DNA from: Arachis hypogaea
Taxonomy: Eukaryota; Streptophyta; Magnoliopsida; Fabales; Fabaceae
Assembly: GCF_003086295.3 (NCBI RefSeq)
Contig: NC_092040.1
Coordinates: 1,736,001 to 1,800,000 of the forward strand
DNA length: 64,000 nucleotides
Direction: 5' to 3'
Shown here: positions 23,401-35,400 of the stretch, in pieces
Position numbering within the stretch: the stretch's first letter is position 1
Layout: each line of letters begins with the position of its first letter
Notes under the pieces: generated by a model
What the model was told of the DNA's origin: nothing
What the model saw: the letters and a program-made list of their open reading frames with translations, nothing else
Databases searched by the model: none
Made by a program: the position numbers and the translations under genes

Positions 23401-26400
23401 CACAAATCTAAAAAGTTACGTTGAATATTTATTTTTTTTTAATATTTAATATACCTTAATTTACGAAAAAATATAATTTTTTTAATTTACGTGATTTTTT
23501 ATTAATTTTTACCATAAATATGATTAAATCTAACAAAAAAATGAAAGGATAAATTCGACGCAAAAAATACAGTTCTTCAAAATGACAAAAAATAACGTTC
23601 TTCAGCTAGTTTTGTTTGGTGTATGAGAGGCAAATAGACAGAAGGACTAAATTGTCCTCCGTTTATTAAAGTCAGGTACTTTTTTGTATTTAAATTTTGT
23701 TAGAGATGTATTTGTCAAAAATTTAATAAGTCAAGGACCTATCTGTCTTTTTTCCTTTGATTCTTTAGGCTAAAAACAAATAATTAGGTATAATTGTGGT
23801 ATAACTAGTATAATTTAGTGAAGTGCAACTAGTATTAAATTAGAACAGGTTTTCTGGAGATTAAACTAATATAATCCTAATATTAGAATTTAGTTATTTA
23901 AATAATACTTATGATATTGAATTCTAGACCTTAGATATTTATACATTAGCATTGTGTTTGTAATTACAAACAGTAAAAATACCCTGACCAGACTGAATGT
24001 ACAAAAATCACTCAAATTCAGACCATCTTCTTGACTACGATAGGAAACTAACAATTGTAATATGTTTATAGAAAAAAATAAATAAAAAAAGAAGCTAAGG
24101 ATATATTTGTGTACTTACACAAAAATATTACTAGTTATAAAAAATAAGGATAAAAAATTCAAGGTATAATAAATAGTTATAATAATATATTATTTTACAT
24201 AATATTAATAGTATATTGTAAAGATAATTTCATTTAAGTAAAAAGGTTTTTGGAAGAAAAAGAAATATTAATAGTATATTAATACTTACAAAAAAAAATT
24301 GTTACACCAACTATTAATCTAAGTAGCAGAAAAAAATTAATATTTTTAATTTATTATTTTTTTTACTTAATGTTATTTGTTAGCCTACTTATGATACAAT
24401 ATTATAGTGTTAAATAAATTTAGATAATATTTTTTTATCAAGACCAAGTCTAAAATAAAATATTAATGATTTCAAGTAAAATTTTATCAAAAAGATAGAT
24501 ATTTAAAAAATTATATTTAATATTAATTTTACAATATTTAAATTAAATTATGTTTTTAAATCTTCGTTATATAATAAATTTAAAAGATAAATATTTAATA
24601 AAATCAACATTTGAAATTAAATATTTTTTTATATTAAAATACAAGATGGATAAAATAAAATAATTGTCTCGAATTATATAAAGAAGAGCCACAGACTTCT
24701 AAGTTACGTTCAATATAGTTACGTTCAATATTTGTTTTTTTTAATATTTAATATACTTTAATCTTACGAGAAAGAATATGATTTTGTTATTTTATGTGAT
24801 TTTTTATTAATTTTGACCATAAATATGATTAAATCTAATAAAAAATACAAAAGGATAAATTCGAAACAAAAAATAACGTTCTTCAAAATAACAAAAAATA
24901 TAAGTGTTATCTAGCGTATATGTATTCTATCGAATTTTGTTTGGTTTTATTTAAGGTTATGATCTTTGGGATGGATTCTGAACTGTAATTTGAACTCATT
25001 TATTAATGTGAACTTAAAAAAATGCCCATAAATATGATTAAATCTAACAAAAAAATGAAAGGATAAATTGAAAACAAAAAAATAACATTCTTCAAAATAA
25101 CAAAAAATATGAGTGTTATCTAGCGTATATGTATAATCGTAAGCTCCAATGATTTTATTATACGAAAATTTGCAAAGTTGCTAACTTTTCTATAGAGATG
25201 TTTTCGGTAAAAAAATTTTAACTAACTATCATAAAATAATTGCAATAATATTTATATTAATAGAAAAAAAATATTCATTAATAATACAATTATTTGAATT
25301 TATAATTTAAAAACAAATAATTTATCAAATTATCGTATAATTTAAAAAAGGTATAACAGTAATAAATGAGAATATTTACTTTTTTCTAATATTATAATCA
25401 TATACTCCAAGAATAATGCTAAGACAAATTTTTTATTTTTTAATCATTTACTAAAAAAATAAAAAGGAGTAAATTTTCATACATTTTCTATTTATAAGAA
25501 TAAACAATTTGAAAAAATATAGTTTGAATTTAAATTTAAATTTGAATATCAAATAAAAAAATTAAATATCTTAATTATTTGTTACAATATCTTAACAGAA
25601 AATTGGATTTAATTTGAAAATTAGATATCTTTTCGCATTTATTAGGATATCCTTATTTCCAAAAAAAAGATTTTTCGTTATCTTTGTTAGTTATCTCTAT
25701 AAATAACAGTGTTTATCGTGATCTTTTAAATCCAACACTTTTTAGTAGTTTTTTTAGTCTAATAAAAATACTGAAATTTATTTGGCTTAAGCAGCTCTCA
25801 CTGGATACCTTTGTAACTTATAAGGAAGAATCAGACATGGACTTATCCGTCTTGGATGAGAAGGTAATCCATTTTTTGGGCTACAATACTCGAATATGCG
25901 TTACTTTCTTGGCATACTCTATTTAACATGTCTTTAATTATCTTTTGTGATGTTTATAGTTGCTGTATTGTAACCTTAGTATACAAGTAACGCGTCTTAT
26001 TGTATGGCATCTTGTAGCTTGGAAAGGGTGTTGCCGAGGCATTGTCGACGATGATTCGCGAAGCTGTTGTGCAAGGGATAACAGCAGTTCTCCCAGAAAT
26101 TGTGAAAACGGTTGGTTCTTCACCAAAAAGTGGGAGTGACGGTGCAAAGCTTTCAATTACTACTCCAATTGTTAAATCGCCGTCGGATACTTTGAAACGC
26201 AGAAAGCTTTCAAATACTCCTGTTACTCCACTGTCAGACCCTTTGAAAGAAATACTTGATGCCAATCCCTCAATGTATTTGGGTGACGAACCAGTCACAA
26301 AGAAGAGTACTTGGAGGTGCAAGGGAAAAAAGCGTGGATTACCGGTCAACGCAGTTAAGGTTTTATCTTTTTATTTTTAAATAACAACCATTAAATACCA

Positions 26401-29400
26401 TTTAGGGGTGAAAAACTTTTTAGTATTCTCACATATTGCTATATTAATGTTAAGTCATTAAATACAATCTCTTCCTCAACTTATCTCCTTTTCATTAGAC
26501 ATGATGTCTAGCTTCATTGTTGAGTATTTTAGGCTCGTGAGTACCGATTTTTTCTTTGGTCATCAAATTGTGCCCATTAGTGACATTAGAAGGTTGATTA
26601 GAACCCTAGTTAATATTAGGGAGCTAAATTTTATTTGCTGGTATTTATAATAATTTTATTGATGTCGTGTCATTTGAGATGATATTATTGACAAATAAGT
26701 AACAGCGTCTAAAATAATTATCATATTTTTTGGAGTTGCAGAAAGAATTGCAATTTGCGGAAAAGCATCCTCCGGGGTCTCCATGGATTTACTACGACAA
26801 CCACGATCCAAATATGGACGGGGATGATATGCCACGTGTGAGTACTTACCTATTTGAAAACCGTTAGTCTATGAAAAATTTTTCATTTATAATACGCAAA
26901 AAAATATTTGGCCGATTTTGTGTGTACACTTTGAGTATATAGACATAGTCAAACTTTTTAAAACATACGAAAGATTAAACAAATGACATGTAAAGACGGT
27001 TAGTAATCATAGTTGGTAATAAAAAAAGATTGAACTTATAAATTATTTATATTATTTTATAATTGTATTTTTTTTTTTACTTTTTGTTGATCAACATAAA
27101 TGAGTACTAAACTTTTTTTTGTTGCTATTTTTTTTAGTGTTTGGACCTTTTATTTCGGCCAACTAAAGAGATGAAATTTTTTAATAAAGAATTGGCCATT
27201 GCTGCTTACATATTTGGAAACAATATGGATCCAGAGTAAGTAAAATTAACTTATTTTTAATTAATATTTAATTTGTCATATAATTTTTTTATAATCTACC
27301 ATACCACTATAGTATAATATTCTAATTTTATGAATTTAGGGAAGTGCTTGTTCCAAACGATCATTGTAATGGCACACGCAAAACTCTTCTAACTATAATG
27401 CCCGGCAAGCCAATAATTGGTGATGTAAGAATTAGTTTTGTAACATTTATTTATTTATTATCCTTGTAAAAATATTAAATTTGAATTGGTGCAGAATAAC
27501 TCTGATTTTTTGTACTCCATAGGTCCTTACCTTAGTTTGTTCGATGCTCACCAAAGGATATTTTGGGCCAAAAGGATACAAATATGCTAACCAATGGTTT
27601 CTGCCACCGACATTTTCTGTAAGTCCTTGGCATATCGAAATTTAGTCGTCAAATTTAATATATCTTCCCAGGTAGACTAGAAATTAACATAATAAGATTC
27701 CTAACTTAGTTTAATATTCATGGCAGCAAATTGTGTTAAGCCCGAAACAGAACTGTGTTCGCACAATGAAATACATCAAGGATAACTTCATGGGAGACCT
27801 TGCCACTTTACATCAAGTTCGTTAATTTTATTGAACTTTCAATTAATTCATATAATAATATTTCATGACTGTTTTTAGTTAAGGTTATTTCCGGATGTTG
27901 TTGTAGATTTTTGTGCCAATTCACCTCAATAGCCATTGGTTTCTCATAGTGGTTGATTTACTTAACGAGGTCGTGAAATATCTGGACTCTTTCAAAAAGG
28001 GCACATTGGTGACAGAGCGTATGAGTGCTATTAACACTTTGTTAAATTACCTAGAGAAATTTTTGTCCGAAAAGAATTTTGGTGAAACACCTTCCTTTAG
28101 AAACATTCAATTTTCAAAGTATAAAGTCAGAGAACCAGATGTCCCGCAACAATCTGCCGAATCGTACGTTTAAATTTACCATTTATCAAAGTAAAAATTC
28201 AATTTTCTGGCGGTTTGTTATTTTGTTATTTTTCTTTTGTTAATATGTGCATTGAATTGTGGCAAAGGAATAATTGTGGTATTTGGGTCGCTCAATGGAT
28301 GCAACTCACTCGCTATTGGAGCCTCGGTAATAAGACATGGGTAAGAAAAATAACATTATTAATGAAGTTATGTTTGTTCCATTTTGTAATATCATTGTTA
28401 TTGTCTGTTAGGTTATTTCTGATTACACAAGGATGTGTCTAGCTGTGGATTTGGTGAATGACGAAAATAATTCAAAGCGGGATATCATAGAGAAGCTTGC
28501 TGTCATTGACTGGAATAAAAAGATACAACAGTCTGTCATGCAAACTTAAGACGTTAAAAACTTTTTTATTAGAAATTATGGATTGAATTAGGCTATTTTA
28601 TTTTTCTTTAAAATACAAGCTAACTTTATATCTTGCATCTTATTTCTTTGACTTTTTAAATATATGGATTTTTTATTATTTATAATGATTTATATATTGC
28701 ACTTAGAATTTTTTTTATTCTTGTTGTTATCTTGAAAAATTTGGTGCGTGAGATGATATTTATAGTGTATAATCTACGATTCATGGAATAGTTCACTTTG
28801 GTATGTTAGTGACATTTACCTGAACACAGAGCAACCAAAGTGTATACATCTCATTATTGGCAGATTCATTGATAAAAGTAGAATAATATATATCAAAATA
28901 ATGTGGTATAACTTGGCTAATATAAAGTGATATTTTAGATAAAAAATAATAAAATACACACACAAAAAAACATTGGTTAACGTCAAAGAAGTAGCTGCGA
29001 TATGGTTTGAACTCAACCCCACTGCTTGAGTTTCCTACTCAACCCCACGAGTTTCCTACTGAGATCAATGCTCAATATAATGCTCAATATATCTATCAGG
29101 CAGAGTCATGGCTCGTTACTGCACCAACACAAACATGCCGATTGGTACTGAATATATATATATATATATATATAATTAAGTAAGAAATTTTTGTTGAAAT
29201 TTTCTTGTACTCAGCCCATAGAAAAGCCCATTGACAATATGAACCATGTGTATAGTTACCATAATACCCTAAAATTGATGCCAAACTAACCTACACTGAC
29301 CCTGTATTTCGCAGTATTCACTTCATTGTCGTCATCGTCAACTCGCATATATTAATATAAGAAACAATCTTTATTTTCGCCGTTTCTCTTCCAGCCACAT

Positions 29401-32400
29401 TTTAGGGTTAGGGTTTCTTCTGCATCTGCTTCAATGGTAACTCTTCTAGCCATATATCAATTTTTTTGGTCTGCTACTTATATTGAGGCAAAGTTCATTG
29501 AGACATTACTTATCAATTTTGATTTCCTTAGACCTTTATAATTCTTCAACATATCAATACTGTAAGACTTTTTGTTTGTTTAATGAGAGTTTTTTACATC
29601 CAAATTTTTGCTCTGAAGTATGGTAAAGCTGTGTTGATTTATCTGCTTTGATCTTACACATGCATAGTAGTTTCTCCCGCAGGCCTCGCTTTTCCACTGT
29701 GTTGATCAGTCTTTCTTAAGTGTCTAAGTGATTACTGATTGATTCAATGCGGATTCATATAATGTAAATTCTCTAATGTTGAATGTGGCTAATCTATAAT
29801 TAGATTTTGTAGTAATATGTCTTTGCATATTTGTGTAATTGAATTATTTCAGGTGGAGCTATGTGTCTCGGAGTTTTATTTGCTGCTAATATTTTTCCTC
29901 TGCACTAGTTACTTTGCTTGACTTGTTTTTTCTCTAGTTAAAGCAGCCAACATAGGTTTTAATATAAGAAATGAGAACCTGGTTGTAACAAGCTCAGGCC
30001 ACTAGGCATAGAAAGTTAGAAACTTAAGTCCAAATGCACAGCAACCAAGTTAATATATGAAATCCAATCGTATTACCTAGAGAAGAAAGGAAAGCGATAA
30101 ATGAGTTTAGGCTTTTGGGTGTTCTTGGTAAATGGTATATAAACTTGGCTCCTTTTGGAGTTTACATAGTAAACTAAGATTTTAGCCCCAAAGAATAAAC
30201 TATTGTATGTAATATTACCATGTAAATGTAGTTTACTTTTTTTTTAAAAAGAATTTATAATTTTTTAATTACAATATTGAATATAGGGCATTCAAGAGTC
30301 TGGAACCAAAAGATTTTGTCGAATTGACTCAGATTGGTTGGGTGAAGTTATGTTTTATAATAGTGTTATATTTTTATATTATATAATGTTATTTTTATTT
30401 TAAAATAATTTATTTTGATATAAATGTTATATAATATTTATTAAATTTTAATCTTTAATAGTAACATTTTAATGATGTTATATAAAACTTATAAAATTAT
30501 AACTTTAAAATTGGCCTTATAAAGTATTAGAATTATTTGAACTAACTAAATCCTGTTCAGTACGGGCCATAAAAACCCCTAATTAAGATCACCCCTAATT
30601 AAGATTAACAGTTAAAAATGACTAAAAGTATATTTGAAAATTTTTCAATTAAACAGGTCACCTATTATAAAAATAATAATTATAGAGAATTAGAGATAAT
30701 TGTATTTAGCTGAGTGACCGATAGAAGGAAGAGAATAACTAACTATGTTGCTATATCTTGTGTAAGTGCTTTATACCTGTCATCGGTCACCAGACAGCAG
30801 CTTGCTATATCTCCATGTACAATTGTGTCTCCGGACCTCATGCAAAATTATACTATTCACTTTGGTGATATGAATTCCCCAAATCTATGCTTTTCTTCAT
30901 GCACTTTCTTGAATACATCATCTAGTTCTGGAAATGCTTGCAACAGGAGCAGCTCAAGGAGGTCAAAAGCGTGCTGCTTCAAGCACACAGATGACTGCAC
31001 AAAATAATGTGTCATGCACCCAAATCATCAAAATATTGCACAGATTCTTGCACAGGGAAAAGTCTAACAATTAGCGCGTAGACACATCACACCGGATGAT
31101 CAACAGGTGAACACAATTAAGCTTCTTTGAACAACGTTAACATATTAGACAGACATTACCTGAAGGAAAAAATAATGTTGCAATTTATTAGCTGACATAA
31201 GAGGTTTAATTTGTGGTTCAGAATTTGATTTCACTACTAGTTTTACCTGCAGTGGTATAGCATAGACTATTCTAGTCGTAGATTTTGCAACTGTACAAGA
31301 GACCCTTTTGAATTTTAGCATGAATAAGAATCAATAAGATTTTACTTATATAAATAAAAAACTATTGAAACTTTCTGCACATTTCAGCCGAGTGTAACAA
31401 TGACAAGTTATGATAAATATCTAAAAATTTAAATATTAAAAATTTATCAACCTCAAAGCAAAGTCTAATTGAAATCCAAGAATTTAACTAACATCTTAAA
31501 CCATACTCTCATGAGTATATACAAGTACATGCTACTGCATCCCATTGAACTTCGAATAATGTCCTTGTTGTACAACCTGTTCTCCACATCACAAATAAAT
31601 TTGAGAGAATTAAAAATGACTTCAGCGAATTATAATGTGATTTCAAATAGTTTAAGACTTAATAAAAACACTAAGTTTCTCTCGATGCAATTATTCATCT
31701 CTTTAAATTTATACCTGTAATAGCCACTGATGACTTCCATACGGTGGGATGGGATTCTCATGGCCATTAATCAATCCTGAATCACCTAGCCCAGACTCTT
31801 GCTGCACAGGTACATTTACTTCTGTATTTGGCACTGCTAATGTCTCTTGAAAAGCCATAGGGTCCTTGGGAAGCTTCTATGAAAAATTAATACATGGAGT
31901 CAAAAATTCTATCAAGTATAACTACAACATAGAGGTCACCAGTTTATTTTAAATCAAATAACAACTAATGCAATATTGTATCTCACTGACCTCCTTGGTA
32001 CCAAAGCTAGCTTGCGCGCCATTACCAGTCTTATCCCCCAAATTGTCATCATCATTCCTCATAGGACATTTATTCTTTACATGACCAGCACTGTTGCATT
32101 TAGTGCACCTCCGTTTACCCCTCTCCTTTTTCCCCTTGGGTGCTCCTTTTGTCTTGACCACCGAAGGGTCACCAACAAAGTTTGGCGTGGTAGAATCTGT
32201 TGTTTGTCTTTTCAAGTCAGATTTTTGTTCTAGTGTTTGGGTCCAACGATATACTTCATTCATAGTGTCATGGAAAGAAGGACCATCTTGAGCTCCTAAG
32301 AATACCATCCACGTAGCTGCCACTGACAATGCGCCATAGCGCATCAAAAATTCTCTTTCTCTGTCTTGCGTAGTGCCTCCAGCAGAACTTTCATCCAGAT

Positions 32401-35400
32401 ACTTCTTGGCATCCTTCGACCATCTTCTCAAAAGAAGACTATCTGGCAACTTCTGTAAACCTACCCTTTTCATTGCACAAAACATGTGCCTGCAAGGAAT
32501 GCCTTCACTACTCCACCGACTACATTCACACTCCATATGCTCAGTATTGCGATCGTAAAGTACGTTATAAGTATGTTGTCTCCTGTCACACTCCTTAACT
32601 TTTAACACAACAGTGGTTGATATGTTTTCCTCATTTATTACATCTAATGCGACTACTCCTTGAATCTCCTTTTTTACATCTCCAAGAATCTCCCTAGTGT
32701 AAAAATTGGCAGCAGAAAGCTCCAACGCTTCTAGCCCAGTAGTTAGAACGGGCTCCCCATACAGCGTCTTAAATTGAGAAACTAATTCATTGTTTCTATA
32801 GTCCCTAAGAGCATGTTCAAGATTTTGGACCAACTCTAGAAGACTTTGGCGAATGCCAATAAACCTCTTAATGAAGTTGTTTATCGCCTCACACCTTGAT
32901 GTTGTTCTAAATCCAGCACAGAATTTATCCCTCAAGTAAGCGCTTGCCCAACTTTTCCTCTTCTCATATTCACTCAGAACCCATTCATTTTCCTCCAACC
33001 CATATTTTTTTATCATATTCTCCCAATATTCTTCAAATTCTTCCGGATGCCATGGAGCATACAAACATCTTCTGAAGTCGTTGGAAAAATTTTTGTTTTT
33101 TATGTTTGCCGTTACATTCTTCTGAATGTGCCAACCACATAATCGGTGAGTTGCATCTGGGAAGATTTCTCGAATTGCTGCCTTCATTGCTTCATCACCG
33201 TCTGTGACCACAACACTAGGAGACTTGTTCAGCATGACTTCTAGAAAGTTTTGCAACAACCACGTATATGTTGCAGTCCGTTCGTCCTCTACCAAGGCAA
33301 AACCAAATATACATGTTTGGCGATGATGGTTACAACCTGAGAAGATTACCAAGGGCCTTCTGTACTTATTCTTCCGGTAGGTTGTATCGAATGCAAGCAC
33401 ATCTCCAAAGCACTGATAATCGGACCTACAAATGCCATCTGCCCAAAATAAATTTGCCAGCCGACCTTCATCAGTAGCACTGTACCTTGTCATGGCCATC
33501 GGGTCGACATCTGCTTTCCCAAGTAGATAGCTAATCGTCGCATTGGAATCCCCACCAATGAGCATTGCACGACGAGCTCTTTGAAAGTGATTATCTAGGT
33601 CCTTCTTTGTGAACCCGACATTGGCATAACCACCGGCTTGGCCTACCATTAGTCCCATTATTTTAGAGGTTGGAAGACCATGATCATGCATGGTATTCGC
33701 CTGAGCTTTTTGTGGCTCAGTCAACCCTCGGTGGTTTGGAATTAGGTGTACCAAGCATTGTGGGACAAGATCGTGGTTGTGCTTCTCAACTAATTTTTTA
33801 ACCCTCCAAGTCGAAGTTTTAGTGTCAAGATACACCGCAAGCATGGCTTCACAACTAGTGCGAGTCAGCGCTCTATGCTCCCGCTTCCTACTCAAACTAG
33901 ATATGTATTTCTCGGCTCTCTTTCCTTCCTTGCTGCAAAAAAACCTCCTTCTGCGCTGTGTTCCATCTTTTCCACGTGCTGTATCACCCTTGCGAACTCC
34001 AAACCCGAGACACCTCGCATAACGTACATACAAGTTATAAGCTGCATCTAATGTTTCAAAAGTCTGGTTTATAATATCATCGGCCGTCACAGTCACACAC
34101 TTACTACTGCTGCCACCACAATCACAAGTGCAGTTAACATTTTCTTCCACACTAGTCATCATGGGATCTTCGACGTTGTCTTGTGAACTGAGTGGTTCCG
34201 AGTCAACATCCATTGCACTCTAATGATATAGTAATAAGTAATAACTCGTAACTATAGCTAGATATATATGAGCAAGTAGAAGAGCAAGGCATGGTATAAA
34301 TAAAAGTTAAGACTTAGGAGTTAGGAGGAGACATCACGAAGATTGGGTTACTATGTTGTATCAAATAATGTACACGTAGAAAGAGACAAGCAATTGAAGA
34401 GGTTTCTCTCTTACTTTAATTTCTAATTCACAATAAAAAAAATGGGTAAGTAAGAAGCGTGATACAGTTGGATACAGGCCATGAAAAAATATAGTAATGC
34501 ATGCCTAATATATGCTATATGTATCACAATCATCGTAAAGTGATCATCAACATTATAATACATATCAATGTCTTGATGATATTATTAGTTATTACATTAT
34601 GTTTCAGAATGTGTGGTCCAATTAAGCAAGCTGTCATTGATAACTACATTTTATGAAATAAGAGAGACACCGTGCACTATTTTTAAATTTAATTTAGATC
34701 TATTACTTCCTATAATAACTTTACCTAAAGTTCATCAGCCAAATAATTAATAACTCAATATATATTACTAATTAATGAGTTCGGCAAGTGAGAGACCAAA
34801 GGATAAGGTATCTCGTGGACCACATAATGCTATATAATGATTCTGATTTCTGAACCACATGTCTCAAGAGCCTTATCCACAAACCGCAACCTTGCTCTAA
34901 ATGCATGTTCACTGTTTCGATAGAGCAAAAATGATGGCACTAATAATAGGAACCACAGTCTTTATCAACAAAAACAAGATAGAGGCGCGTGCAGGGTCAG
35001 GTCATGATCATATCCTGTGCTTCATTTTCTGTCTCTTATAGTTAATTCTTCTTCAATGGCCGCTTGTCATGTGAGTCCTGTGATTTTTAGAACCATGGAT
35101 ATAATGAAGCTTCAAATATTGGCTCCGCCTGAGAATCTTTCAAGGATGAACACTATGAGAATTGGTGACAGACCTCTCTGGTTTAGACCCTTCACCATAG
35201 TTAAAGTTGGGGAAATAAACTTTGGCTCAGGCTTGGTTAAGGATGACACACTTGCTGAGAAGAAAAGGGAGCTTTACCAGGCAGTGGAAGGTATCCCATT
35301 TCAACAATATTGAATCTATTTTTTCTTTTTCTTTTTCATTATAAGCTTTTAGCATTGTTTAACAATGCAATGCAGAAAGGGTATGTGATATGTTTGAAAT

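Noticed and set aside
25684..25836. Earlier start of the ULP gene at 25684
   Set aside because: The upstream codons are an AT-rich hydrophobic stretch without an ATG in good context; ATG 25837 is kept, with earlier exons not excluded.
31709..34213. Host FAR1-related sequence (FRS) transcription factor gene
   Set aside because: It has the same domains, but lies inside matching Mutator ends and a 9-bp duplication, so it is the element's transposase.
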